Shown in pieces: positions 44,256 through 54,325 of a stretch of 64,000 nt of DNA. Under the pieces are notes generated by a model, which was not told the DNA's origin, ran no database searches, and worked only from the letters and a program-made list of their open reading frames with translations. The DNA is taken from contig OY744532.1 of the NCBI GenBank assembly GCA_963556195.1, positions 106,568,583 to 106,632,582 on the forward strand. The letters run 5' to 3'. Position 1 is the first letter of the stretch, and each line of letters starts with the position of its first letter. A program made the translations under genes and the position numbers. This stretch comes from Sepiola atlantica. Its lineage: Eukaryota; Mollusca; Cephalopoda; Sepiida; Sepiolidae.

Positions 44256-45175
44256 TCTTGTTCTTCTTCTATGAATAGAGTCGTAGAAAACAGAAGAACG
44301 GGAGGAAACGAGAAAAGGAAGAACAATATGAAGAGTCAGAGGAAGAAGGAGAAAAAGAAGCAAAAATAGAATACGAAGAAGAATGCGAAGAATAATATGA
44401 CAACGATGAAGAAGAATAAAATATGACGACGACGAAGAAATAGAAAATATGAAGACGAAGAAGAAAAGGAAGGAGAATGATGCGAAGAAGAAGAAGGAAA
44501 AATAGAAGAAGAAGAAGAAGAAAAAATAGAAGAAGAAGAAGAAAATAAAGACAAATACGCAGACGAAGAATGCGAAGATCCTATAGGAAGTTGAAGAATC
44601 ATAAGTAATATAGGGAGAAGAAAAAGAAGAATATGAAGAAGAAAAAGACGGCATAAATATAGAAGACAAAAAGAAAACAACGAAATAAAAAATGACGAAG
44701 AAAAAGAAGAAAATAAAGAAAAAGAAAAGGAAGGAGAACGGGAAGGAAACGAGAAAAAGAAGAACAAGACAAAGAACAACATGAAGAGAATTCGAAGGAG
44801 AACACAAAGAAGAGTCAGAGGAAGAAGGAGAAAAAGAAGAAGAAAGAATAGAATACGAAAAAGAATGCGAAGAAGCATACAAAGAATAATATGACGACGA
44901 CGAAGAAAAGGAAGAAGAATGATACGAAGAAGAAGAAAAAAATAGAAGACGAAGAAAATAAAGAAAAATACGAAGAACAGAATGCGCAGATCTATAGTAG
45001 GTTGAAGAATCATAAGAAATATAGGGAGAAGAAAAAGAAGAAAAAGAAGAATATGAAGAAGAAAAAGACGACATAAATATACAAGACAAAAAGAAAACAA
45101 CGAAATAAAAGATGACGAAGAAAAAGAAGAAGAAAATAAAGAAAAAGAAACAACAACAACAACAATAACAACAAC
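44256..45175 (+). repeat. GAA-rich purine tract with tandem duplication
   Basis: About 920 bases almost free of pyrimidine runs on the plus strand. It holds two related copies, offset roughly 410-480 bases: gaagagtcagaggaagaag at 44,330 and 44,810, gttgaagaatcata at 44,590 and 45,001, aagaaaacaacgaaataaa in both. Minus-strand frames of up to 307 codons are serine/phenylalanine low complexity and are not genes. It ends in (CAA)n. Confidence 0.92.
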
Positions 45176-45404
45176 AACAAATCTACAAAAATCAAAACAT
45201 GTTTTTTATCTGCGTTCACCCAAACTTTTAATTCTGTTTCAAATATGGCCGCTGACTCTGACCAAAACACAAACGTCTTTTTCCCGTTTGCTTTGGATAG
45301 ACTTTTGTCTGATACTACATTTTATCGTTTTCCTTCACGGTCAGTACAAGATTAGTCCTTGTAGACCGAAGCAATGTTTATTTTTCTCCCAATCTAGAGT
45401 GCCC

Positions 45405-45480
45405 CTTTTTGCGGAGGTATTTATCCCCACATAAAATTACGACCTTGTGTCTAACTGTGATCTCGTGGGGAGGCAAGTAA
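45405..45480 (-). repeat. Short dispersed repeat, inverted copy of 19,548-19,640
   Basis: On the minus strand: ttacttgcctccccacgaga, gttagacacaaggtcg and ctccgcaaaaaggggc. Confidence 0.6.
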
Positions 45481-45995
45481 ATAAGGACTCTGTTCTCCGG
45501 TACTTATTATTGCTTCATTATCAGTAACTTGCCATAAGTAAATCTAAACCGATATCTAAAATATAAGGTTGTACAAAGTAGCAGATGCAGTGAATATTGT
45601 TATAACGTATCGACTCTTGATTGGACAATAGCTCAAATCAGTAGTTTCTTTCGACCAATCGGAGAAGCGAGTTGAATACTCGCACGTTCTATAAAAACTC
45701 AAACATACAGTTTTCTCTATTTCTTCCCTTTCTTAGACACGTGCCTAACACACGTACGTCGTATGACACAATCCTGTCCATCCCCCTTTTGGGCGAAAGC
45801 CCTCAACAAACATGACGAGATACATTCACGAACTGCTGTACAGTCAGCGAAGCACACATATACCAGTCAATGAATGCACACACTCACTCTCTCACTAACA
45901 AAACAAGCACGCTAATATACACACATATCTACATACCTATTCCATTTACACTCACGTAAGACCCAGCAGAGTAGAAAGTGACTAACTTCCAGTTT
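45481..45995. other. No gene seen
   Basis: A TATA-like ctataaaaactc follows cgaccaatcgg (CCAAT-like) near 45,650-45,700, but no ORF follows. Not called as a promoter. Confidence 0.45.
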
Positions 45996-46215
45996 ACTTT
46001 CGGCAGCCTAGTAACTCTCGCTTCTCTTATTTTGTCCTTTAGTTCTCACTTTCCATGAACGATGTTTCTGACAAAGGGGGAATAATTGCTGTTTACTGGA
46101 TCGGAATCTATCAATCTAACACTTATCGTTGGCTACTTTTTACCTTGAAGTAGTATTTCTTTAAACTCTTTACATCAAGTGGCTTCATGCCTTGTCTAGA
46201 GCGATTTCCATAAAA
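45996..46215 (+). mobile_element. LINE family A 3'-UTR fragment
   Basis: gtttactttcggcagcctag, cttatcgttggctact and catcaagtggcttcatgcct match 54,100-54,325 along the whole length. The last 60 bases match the LINE at 42.9 kb. It ends in an A run. Confidence 0.85.
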
Positions 46216-46263
46216 AAAACGCAACAGCACCGACCGAAACAAATATGTACAATCAAGTTCTCC

Positions 46264-46863
46264 TTACGAACTTCTATTTACTGTATTTTCATGATATCGA
46301 TTAGGTTGGTTAATTGATTGTATATTATGGGTAGCGTTATCGTTAACTACCATTGGAAGCTCATTTTCGGCTTGCTGGGGTGGAAGATGGATAGTAGAAT
46401 TATTAGGTATAGAATTATGGTGCAAATTAGTCATGGTGCTCAGTTGTGGAGTTTTATTAGGGGCTGCATTTATGTGATCTCTAGGGTTCATTGTAGAGTT
46501 ATTTAGTTCAGTTACAGTACAAGCATACACAATGTCAGAATATGGGCATCTATTATCCAATGGGCAATCACTGGTACGACTGCAGTTTCATGTATTTATG
46601 GGATTGGAACAACTAATATTAGATTAGATAGATTTTATTTTTTTGTTATTTGCTGAAATTATTGTTTGGGCTATGTTAGGCATAGTAGAGTAGGAAATTT
46701 TAATTGAGTTTTTATTAAGTATGGAACTATATTTATGTGTGTATTTAAAGGAGTTTTCTAATATTTTAAATAATTTCTTTAGGAATATTAGTTTTAACGT
46801 TGTTATTAAAAGGTGGGTTAAACCAAATGTTTTTTTTGTGTGTGTATGCCATATCAGTCGCAC
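46264..46863 (-). pseudogene. Penelope-like element fragment (pre-GIY-YIG region)
   Basis: Two minus frames joined by a stop and frameshift around 46,560-46,624. The upstream frame has THLLITTLKLIFLKKLFKIL, SILNKNSIKISYSTMPNIAQ and TIISANNKKI; the downstream one NCSRTSDCPLDNRCPYSDIV, YACTV. This order (KVSYSCMPN ... CNCR...CPLxxxCLxxxIVYxATV) is what I know from the stretch between reverse transcriptase and GIY-YIG endonuclease in Penelope-like elements. After that the protein becomes asparagine/proline-rich (TPQLSTMTNLHHNSIPNNST), not GIY-YIG-like, so the endonuclease is lost. Non-functional. Confidence 0.6.
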
Positions 46864-46954
46864 GTTTACCTAATTTGCATATTGGTTTTGAATGAGAACA
46901 TTTTATTAATTAACTATTATTTGTTATTGTTGTTTAATTCATTTGACTATAATA

Positions 46955-48245
46955 TAGAAAATAGTCAACGTGTTTGCGTGTTATAGAAATCGATATATAA
47001 ACAGAACATTCAAATAAGTTTCAATAAGTGTTAACTTTTCCACGGAATCTAAAGACACTATCAAAATGAGGCCTCGATTCAATCTACAAGCGATTAGTTC
47101 AGGTCCATAAAATAACTGAAAAACATCAGAACGTAATGAGACGAAATTCATTAAAAACAGATTTTGTTAATTAAATTAAACAGCTGTAAAACGGCAAATG
47201 GTGTCAAATCATACTGGAAATTCGTTTTTATTGAATTATTTTAAATCTTTTTTTTCTTTTTTCGGTGTACACTTACCTATCAGGCTGCAAGAGAATTCCG
47301 GTGTTTTTGGAAATGTTTTCTAAATATTTTACATTTTAGGATGGGGGATCAATTTCCAATGTAAATTCTACGTAGACTGATCCCCCTCTTTTAATTGTCC
47401 CGTAAAAACAAACAACACATGCAACATAGTCAAAACTGATCCCCCCTCCTAATATCTCAAATATTTGAAAAATATTCCCCAAAACCCGGAATTCTCTCGC
47501 GACATGATAGGTAATTGTGAACAGAAGAAGAATTTTACAAATATGAGATGGGCAAAAAGAGGGGGATCAGACTACATTGAATTTACATTGAAAACTGATC
47601 CCGTCTTAAAATCTAAAATATTTGAATTTTTTTTACAAAATAAAACGGAATTCTCTATCGACATGATAGGTCATTGTACACCGAAAAATATTTTTTTTAA
47701 TCGAGATGGTCAAAAAGAGGGGTGTCAGTCTACGTTGAATTTACATTGGAAACGGATACCCGCTCCTAAAATGTAAAATATTTACAAAAAAACGGAATTC
47801 TCTAACAGCCTGATAGGTAAGTGTACACCGAAAAAAGAAAAGAAAATAGCCAGTAAAAAGTTGTGAAAAACAGACTATGGAAAAAGACGAACTAGTACCA
47901 ATTAAATAAACAATAGAGCAGTGAATAATGTATCTTAAATAATTATTTTATTGGTATTTTTAAGATTTAAAATAATTAAATAAAAACGAATATTCTAGTA
48001 TGATTTGACACCATTTGCCGTTTTACAGCTGTCTATTTAAAAAAACAAAAAAACACCGCGTTTACATTTTTTTTCTTTCTTGACCTCTTATTGCTTTTTA
48101 TGTCTATTTTAATATTATTCTAAATTGTTTTTGCAAGGCAAAAAAAATGTAAACACGGCCATATTTGAAATTTTTTTTTTTTTTGAAAAACCTTCCGACC
48201 AGCAACATATCTCTTTACGAGCAACGCTAGGTCAGTACCGCAAGT
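46955..48245. mobile_element. Composite repeat with foldback core, copy 2
   Basis: The outer left (tgttatagaaatcgatatat, acattcaaataagttt, ggtccataaaataactgaaa, acgaaattcattaaaa) and outer right (ttattggtatttttaagatt, aaggcaaaaaaaatg, ccgaccagcaacatatctc) match 33,350-34,285, around a different core. No ORF supported. Confidence 0.65.
47181..48032. mobile_element. Foldback element with internal tandem repeats
   Basis: Ends: acagctgtaaaacggcaaat and ggtgtcaaatcatact (47,181 on) are repeated inverted at 47,961-48,032; the arms are about 72 bases and extend imperfectly inward (cggtgtacacttacctatca against tgataggtaagtgtacaccg). Inside are units of about 160-180 bases containing ggaattctct, gacatgataggt, gggcaaaaagagggggatca and ttgaatttacattg (47,462-47,640, 47,641-47,790), with a further inverted partial unit at 47,280-47,400. 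A 103-codon frame through two units is a by-product of the repeat. Confidence 0.88.
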
Positions 48246-48734
48246 AACTAATAAAACAATTTGTTTAATTGGTAAAAAAAAAAGCTCGTAAAACATAAAC
48301 TCAGACGAGCACTTTTCACTGTTAAAAGCAAAAACAACAACTACAAAAACAGAATCCACCGGAAGCCATTGTCGCGCGTGTCCGTTTTCTACTTCCGCTC
48401 TTTCGTTCGTCTTTCTTCACATCCGCTTTTCGACCTGCTTCCTCTTCCTCTCCATTTCCTAACTGACAGTCATTTCGCCCCCGTCCCTCATTATTCTGTC
48501 AATACCTACTCCTCGTGTAAGGTAGATGAGTGCCTCTCACAATTACGAATCAATTCTTCGTTTATAACTGCAATTCGTAAGGCGGAAGTTCACGAAGTGA
48601 CATGAAAATGTGTGCAGATAAAAATTACATCTTGCTTAATTGGTGTCTAATGATGAAGATGGATTTCATTTTATAAATCAATCGTCTTAATCTGTTGTAC
48701 TTAGCTGTCAGCTTCCCACTCAAACTTCTCGCAA
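48246..48734. other. No gene supported
   Basis: A 78-codon plus frame (48,369-48,605) has no recognised motif. Confidence 0.5.
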
Positions 48735-48955
48735 AGAATCGAAGAACTTGATAAGGTGCAGACACGTGTCTTTAATTTGATTGGCCCTACACTTTCTTCT
48801 TCTCTACACCCTCTCTCTCTCACATACGTTATGTTGCTAGTCTCAGTCTTTTCTATAAATACTATTATGGCATGTGTTCTTCAGAATTATGTGATCTATT
48901 CCCTGCTTCTTTGTTCTAGCTCGTTTGACTCATTCTTAAGAATATTGCATTAAGT
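48735..48955 (+). mobile_element. LINE family A ORF2 fragment
   Basis: LDKVQTRVFNLIGPTLSSSL, HPLSL, then VSVFSINTIMACVLQNYVIY read in frames matching 42,540-42,700. The nucleotide block cagtcttttctataaatact, attatggcatgtgttcttc is identical in both. Short truncated copy. Confidence 0.85.
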
Positions 48956-48965
48956 CGGACGGATC

Positions 48966-48967
<2 letters not shown>

Positions 48968-49019
<52 letters not shown>
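48968..49019. repeat. (TA)n microsatellite
   Basis: About 26 TA units. Confidence 0.97.
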
Positions 49020-49022
<3 letters not shown>

Positions 49023-49329
49023 CGGCAACAAGTCATTTCTTATGCAAGCGTCATTAAAGACCACGGAGTTTTCTCTCTTCACGATCTTTCTTGTTTTCGG
49101 GTTTCGGGTGTTAATTGGTTGAGTATGGCATCTAACGTTGTATCGTGGGTCATTCCTCTAGCTTTCGGTCTCTCGACCGTCTTCAGGAGGTTGTGTCTTA
49201 TTGTTACTAAGAGCCGTATTTATAGTTTTATTATCAGTTATATATCTATTAATTTACATATGTATACATATATCTTTATTCATTTGTTATTATGTATTAA
49301 ATGTTAAAGACTGATAGGCGTTAGTACCA

Positions 49330-49527
49330 ATGGTGAATGTAATTTTTTTATGTGTAGGGCTTCGAAGATTTTCAGTCTGTTGGTGCAGTTGTTCTTATGT
49401 ATGATCTTAGTATTAGTTGTTAATATTTGTCTTAGTTCGGCTTTTTTGTGTGGTAATGTGTCGCTGAATAGCACTAGTGTCATTTAAGTGATGCGTGAGG
49501 CGTTGGGAGAGGGTTGTAGTTGTATGG

Positions 49528-49530
<3 letters not shown>
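49330..49530 (+). repeat. Dispersed repeat, left part (paired with 55,980-56,218)
   Basis: ttcttatgtatgatcttagt, attagttgttaatatttgtc, gaatagcactagtgtc and aggcgttggga parallel ttttatgtatgattttggtg, ttagttgttagtattttt and gaatggcgctggtgtc at 56 kb. In both places (TA)n and then the SINE-like unit follow. Confidence 0.75.

Positions 49531-49582
<52 letters not shown>
49531..49582. repeat. (TA)n microsatellite
   Basis: About 26 TA units embedded in the dispersed repeat. Confidence 0.97.
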
Positions 49583-49584
<2 letters not shown>

Positions 49585-49589
49585 ATCTA

Positions 49590-49925
49590 TTTTTACGTAC
49601 ATAAAAGTAATCCATGGACACGTGTTTCTGGCTATAAGCTGTAATCAGCATGGGTAACCTGGACAAGGATCGAACCCTCGATGTTACTGTCTGTAGTCTA
49701 AATTTCTACCATCAGGCCATGGCGCGTTGTCCGAAATATGCGCGATTTGATATCGCCTAAATATTAACTTACATAGGTTTTTATTGTTTTTACTGGCGAT
49801 AGAAACTGTTATTTTAGTATTTTCCACTTCCTAAGCGGTAAAAAATATGCAGAATATTGCATTAAGCCGCCCTTAATCGGAAGTGTCATTTCTTTTATTT
49901 TGTATATATTTATTTATTTTTTTAC
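49590..49925 (-). mobile_element. tRNA-related SINE-like repeat, best copy
   Basis: On the minus strand an A-box-like tggcctgatggt (49,708-49,719) precedes a B box ggttcgatcc (49,667-49,676) by about 31 bases, then cttgtccaggttaccc as in a tRNA 3' half. The repeat extends left to atgtacgtaaaaa and right through aatctcgcc-type sequence to ccgcttaggaagtgg-complement. Copies: 17,804-18,103 and, lacking the tRNA-like part, 56,240-56,424. Not a true tRNA gene: the acceptor stem is not formed. Confidence 0.75.
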
Positions 49926-50529
49926 TTTTACTTTTATGTACGTAAAATATAAACTAACTTAATAAAGTTAGTGTGTGTATGTGTGTCCGCATAATCTCCT
50001 GGGCTGTCGAATTAGTTAGATCAGCTTTTCTTCTCCCAACTCTAACCATTTATAAAATGGCCGCTCGTATTGCCTGCTTCGGTAATCCACAGTCTGAGCG
50101 AAAATGGCTTCTCGTATCATCTGCCTCAAACTGGCGTGGCCGGTGTAATTTACACATTCCGATCTATCGCGGTTTGTCGCCGACGAATAAAAGCTCAATT
50201 GTCAAATCGCATTAACCTTCATCCAGTTATTCAGTTTCGGATTTCGCCGCTACAATTGACCTTGATTTTCGTATTTCCAATTTGCAACCATTTTTCTTCT
50301 TTTTCTTCTCCTTTTTCTCGACTTATTACAAGTCACAGACCTCGCTGAATTCTAAACGCTGTCAGCTGATGTAGCATTAGCAGGGACGTCGTTTGCCAGT
50401 TTTAAATGTGAATTCTTTATTTTCTCTCTATTTTTATTTTGTGAGAGCTTTTTACTCGACGAGCGAAGTCGGGGTTAAACGGGGAAAAAACTATTATAAA
50501 AACAAAAATGATCTCGTATGTTGGGTTCA
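49926..50529. other. No gene supported
   Basis: Overlapping frames of 80-92 codons. Two blocks with aaaatggccgctcgtattgc and aaaatggcttctcgtatcat, 52 bases apart, suggest a small duplication. No motif. Confidence 0.5.
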
Positions 50530-50552
50530 CTCTCTCTTTCTCTCTCTTTATC

Positions 50553-50599
<47 letters not shown>

Positions 50600-50605
50600 C
50601 TCTTT
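50530..50605. repeat. Compound (TC)n(TATC)n microsatellite
   Basis: TC run followed by about twelve TATC units. Confidence 0.97.
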
Positions 50606-50796
50606 TATCACCTCTCACCCTCTCTCTCCCCTCTTTCCCCCTTTCTCTCTAAAGCTATGGGATAAATAATATTACAATCACTGGTGATATTGCTCTTTGT
50701 TTATAATGTATTGTTCCAATCTTTATATTCTTTTCTCTATTTATTAAATTTGACTTTGAAGGTTCCGTTTAATTTTTGAGATCGGTTAATTCTATT

Positions 50797-51175
50797 TGCG
50801 TTTGTGTGTTTGGTTTGGTTTGGTTTGGTTTGGTTTGGTCTGGTCTGGTCTGGTCTGGTTTGGCTTGGTTTGTGTTGGTCTGGTCTGGTCTGGTCTGGTC
50901 TGGTTTGGTTTGGTTTGGTTTGGTTTGGTCTGGTCTGGTCTGGTTTGGTTTGGTCTGGTCTGGTCTGGTCTGGTCTGGTCTGGTCTGGTCTGGTCTGGTT
51001 TGGCTTGGCTTGGTTTGTGTTGGTCTGGTCTGGTCTGGTCTGGTTTGGTTTGGTCTGGTCTGGTCTGGTCTGGTCTGGTCTGGTCTGGTCTGGTCTGGTT
51101 TGGCTTGGCTTGGTTTGGTTTGGTCTGGTCTGGTTTGGTTCGGCTTGGTTTGACTTGGTCTGGTTTGTCAGTTTA
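50797..51175 (+). repeat. (TGGTY)n pentanucleotide tract
   Basis: About 75 units of TGGTT or TGGTC with occasional TGGCT and TGTGT. All three plus frames are open and read GLVWSG/GLVWFG peptides, which are artefacts of a five-base period. Confidence 0.97.
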
Positions 51176-51229
51176 CCAGCGAGTGAACAATGTTTTGGTC
51201 ATTACCACACTACGGCCAACATCAATTCG

Positions 51230-51335
51230 AAGATAAGGGTTAATTAGATGGACGGACTGTCAGTTGAAAAGTGAACAATATCATAAGAGGATTGAAAATA
51301 ATTAATGTAAGGAAAAAAAGTTGATTACTAATAAG
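51230..51335 (-). mobile_element. LINE family B 3'-UTR fragment
   Basis: ggttaattagatggacggac, atcataagaggattgaaaat and gttgattactaataag match 51,555-51,665 in the same orientation, so the LINE 3' UTR is duplicated here. Confidence 0.7.
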
Positions 51336-51494
51336 GACAGGCGGGTGGGCGATGGGTAAGTTTAAAAACGATTGTAGAAACATAGATTTGAAGGTCTAGT
51401 TCATTTTCCGAGACCGGATGATTCCATTTGCATTTGGTGTGATCTGATTTGCCAATCTTACAGTAAATAGACCATCTTTTAGTCATTTAATGCT

Positions 51495-51905
51495 GAAACA
51501 TGTTTGGTTGTTTGTTTTTAATAACGAGTCACCACTAATCAAGGCAAAAAGGCACTCGAGGATAAAGATTAATGAGATGAATTGATTGTAAGTTTAACGG
51601 TGAAGAATATCATGAGAGGATTGAAAATAAAAAATGGAATGAACAAACTTTGATTATTTATAAAGATAGTTTATGACAAGTGTTAGCTGAAAATTGATTT
51701 GAAGATGGTTATGTTGTAGTATGCAGGGTAACAGTAGCGGTGTAAGGTGGTCCACAGACAGGAAGTCCTTGCACAAAACTCTTTTCATGGAAGTTCCGCT
51801 TGACACTAGCCACACAAAAGAAGAAAGGAAAGGTATTTTTAGTTTTGGTAGAATGACGAATTCTTCCAACAAATGTGTTGCGAGGAGAACCAGAGATTAG
51901 AGCTC
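51495..51905 (-). mobile_element. LINE family B, ORF2 C terminus and 3' UTR
   Basis: Read on the minus strand the C terminus gives SSNLW, a NSSFYQN-like segment, then KRVLCKDFLSVDHLTPLLLP and YNHLQINFQLTLV in shifting frames, as in 26,417-27,243. The 3' UTR follows with cctctcatgatattcttca and atcctcgagtgcctttttgc, ttgattagtggtgactcgtt. Frameshifted relic. Confidence 0.72.
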
Positions 51906-52066
51906 AGCTATTTTGAATGATTTACTGTATACGTATAATTGAACAAAAGTTGCTATTTTCCCAATAGCTAGAGGGATTCCAGATTTTTAACTCAGCATAG
52001 CAGATTTCATGGGCCGAGACGGCATACATTGAAGAGTGCGGGTTGCCATAACTTATGTTCTTGATT
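51906..52066. other. No gene seen
   Basis: Unassigned stretch. Confidence 0.5.
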
Positions 52067-52150
52067 CCCAGCGAGGGCAGAGTTAGACACCATCTCGGGT
52101 TTAAATGTGGTGAAAATCCAGCTCCCCAAAAAGGGAGACTCTGGATTTGA
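52067..52150 (+). repeat. Short dispersed repeat, copy of 19,548-19,640
   Basis: cagcgagggcagagttagac, tgaaaatccagctccccaaa and aagggagactctgg. Confidence 0.6.
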
Positions 52151-52385
52151 GGAAAAAACAAAAATTAATGCAAATCGATTCTAAAATGCTAAGATTGAAA
52201 CTTACTTTGCTAAAATTGGAAATATAAAACTATTAAATGTGTTCGCAGTTAACTGTTATTTTTTAATCAAATCCTCATCAATTGTAAGGCAGGTTGATCG
52301 AACTAACCCAATAAACTTATCAAATTGTTCATTGCTAATCTTTGAGTATAAATGTTCAGGAATTACGCATTTGTTTGACATACAC

Positions 52386-52388
<3 letters not shown>

Positions 52389-52459
<71 letters not shown>
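52389..52459. repeat. (TA)n microsatellite
   Basis: About 35 TA units bounded by cacaca. Confidence 0.97.
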
Positions 52460-52466
<7 letters not shown>

Positions 52467-52516
52467 TGCTGAGTTTTTTTGGTTAGGATTAAATATATGT
52501 CGCTATTGAAAAAATG

Positions 52517-52518
<2 letters not shown>

Positions 52519-52552
<34 letters not shown>
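52519..52552. repeat. (TA)n microsatellite
   Basis: About 17 TA units, running into the SINE 3' end. Confidence 0.95.
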
Positions 52553-52560
<8 letters not shown>

Positions 52561-52730
52561 TATAAATAAATATTAAATTATTTATACCTACAGACGCTAG
52601 CGTTTCAAGCTTATTGCTCTCATCAGTGCAGGGAAGTAACAATTTCAGACGGTCGGGAGGCGCGAACCCAGTACACAGAGTCAGCCATATCCACTCGGCC
52701 CACGGAAACTGTCACGTAATTAAGGGAAAT
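52553..52730 (-). mobile_element. tRNA-derived SINE, copy 1 of a recent duplication
   Basis: Minus-strand head: tgggccgagtgg A-box-like (52,691-52,702) and gggttcgcgcctccc B-box-like (52,655-52,669). A body follows with ttgttacttccctgcactga, tgagagcaataagcttgaaa and cgctagcgtctgtaggta, and an AT-rich tail aatatttatttataaata. The B box differs from the canonical ggttcgantcc at the cg after ttcg, so promoter strength is uncertain. Confidence 0.85.
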
Positions 52731-52882
52731 TAAGATCTATATGTACCTAGAAGCGGGCACAGATAGAAGACTAGTCCAGAGTGTTCGACGAACGTATTCG
52801 GAACTTTGCCTTAGAGCTTTTTGACAGTCTATTTTTAACTTCCCCGAGAGTGCTCAACTTTAATTTCTTAAAGGGGCTTAGT

Positions 52883-53060
52883 ATAATATTTATAAATAAA
52901 TATTAAATTATTTATACCTACAGACGCTAGCGTTTCAAGCTTATTGCTCTCATCAGTGCAGGGAAGTAACAATTTCAGACGGTCGGGAGGCGCGAACCCG
53001 GTACACAGAGTCAGCCATATCCACTCGGCCCACGGAAACTGTCACGTAATTTAGGGAAAT
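52883..53060 (-). mobile_element. tRNA-derived SINE, copy 2
   Basis: Repeats 52,553-52,730 with an offset of exactly 330 bases and only about two substitutions (cgaaccca/cgaacccg, aattaagg/aatttagg). Together with the 152 bases between them this is a 330-base tandem duplication, not two insertions. Confidence 0.9.
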
Positions 53061-53188
53061 TAAAAATTAAAATCCCAGCAGAGTGCTCGATTAATTGAAA
53101 ATTAAAATAAAAAATATAAGATTAAGAGCGTAATATTTATTTCTGTGCTTGAAACCGACGGTACGAATGTTGTACTAACTTTTCTGTA

Positions 53189-53191
<3 letters not shown>

Positions 53192-53222
<31 letters not shown>

Positions 53223-53231
53223 GTGTGTGTA
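53192..53231. repeat. (TA)n(TG)n microsatellite
   Basis: About 14 TA units then five TG units. Confidence 0.95.
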
Positions 53232-53623
53232 TTTAGGCAGCATTTTCTCATTTATGCAGACATTGTTAAAAATAAAAATTCGTCTGTTTAATTATATCTT
53301 TTTTTATTTTTTTCAATTTTTCTTATGGTCATTTTTGTATTAAAATCTAAAAAAATGATAAATGTTCCATAGGTTTCACAGGTTTCACAAACGTTTTCGA
53401 GCTTTCGACGAATCATCCTTAGGTGGCAAAGGCAAATAAACAAACAAGCTGGAGAAAAGAAGAGAATTTTAAAAAGACGGCGGAGAAACGCGCAGAGAAC
53501 GTTTTTCGCATTGTTCCAGGAAGTCGTTAACGATTTGAAATTCAGCAACGCTGGATGGCATCACAGAACAAAATGGCATTACGTTAACCATTTTAAAATG
53601 TCCCCACTGGTTTCGTATGTGAT
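53232..53623. other. No gene; part of a microsatellite-associated repeat
   Basis: tatttaggcagcattttctc (inverted at 60,490 and 56,925 as gctgcccaaatacacaca) and cgagctttcgacgaatcatc (compare gcttcgacgaagaatcgaaa at 60,340) indicate a repeat family adjoining TA/CA tracts. An 86-codon minus frame has no motif. Confidence 0.5.
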
Positions 53624-53686
53624 GTTGTTAATTTTAGGTTGTTGTGTTTTATCTACATAAAAACACAACAACCTAAAATTAATAAC
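53624..53686. repeat. Short perfect hairpin, 27-bp arms
   Basis: gttaattttaggttgttgtg (53,627 on) and its complement cacaacaacctaaaattaat surround a tatctacata-type loop. Confidence 0.9.
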
Positions 53687-53859
53687 ATGGTTGTTGGCAG
53701 CGAGTTATCAATCGTAAGCATCTGTTGTGATGCGAGGTTATTAATATTATTACTAGCGGTGGTATTACCTTTGTTCATAATATACCCTTTAACTCTTTAG
53801 ATTCTTTACTTTCTTTATTATATTTAAGTGTTAATGAAGAAAGACAGAGAGATAGTGTG

Positions 53860-53942
53860 TGATAGAGAGAGTGTGTGTGTATGTGTGTGTGTGCGTGTGT
53901 GTGGGTGTGTGTGTGTGCGTGTGTGTGGGTGTGTGTGTGTGT
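53860..53942 (+). repeat. (GT)n microsatellite
   Basis: GT repeat with periodic GC and GG substitutions. A 15-base G run with one break lies at about 53,982-53,995. Confidence 0.95.
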
Positions 53943-54099
53943 GACGAAGGCGAGAGTGATAGATACCGTCTAAAACAAGAGTAGGGGGGGGGGGGGTAAA
54001 ACAGAATACATTGAGAAAGGGTGAGAGTGATAGGTATAATCTTAGTAAGAAATGGTCCACACAGAAACCCTTTAAAGAGAGTAGAGAATGGACTTTGGG

Positions 54100-54325
54100 T
54101 TTACTTTCGGCAGCCTCGTAACTCTCGCTTCCCTTATGTTGTCCTTTAGTCCTCACATTCCATGAGCGATGTTTCTGACAAAGGGGGAAGAAACGCTGTT
54201 TTCTTGGTCAGTATCTATCCTTCTAGCACTTATCGTTGGTTAGTTCTTGACCTTGAAGGAGTATTTGTTTAGCTCCTAACGTAAAGTGGTTTCATGCCTT
54301 GTTTGAAGCGACTTTCATGAAAAAA
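54100..54325 (+). mobile_element. LINE family A 3'-UTR fragment
   Basis: gtttactttcggcagcctcg, gacaaagggggaagaaacgc, cttatcgttggttagttctt and ggtttcatgccttgtttgaa match 45,996-46,215. It ends in an A run, as expected for a 3' end. Confidence 0.85.

Noticed and set aside
44166..45270. Minus-strand frames of up to 307 codons
   Set aside because: Serine/phenylalanine low complexity from a GAA-rich tract; no domain, several overlapping frames equally open.
45640..45720. CCAAT plus TATA-like promoter
   Set aside because: Motifs are short and no transcription unit follows; chance occurrence is likely in AT-rich DNA.
50776..51247. Three overlapping plus-strand frames of 125-147 codons (GLVWSG repeats)
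   Set aside because: A five-base repeat without stop codons opens all frames; not a protein signature.
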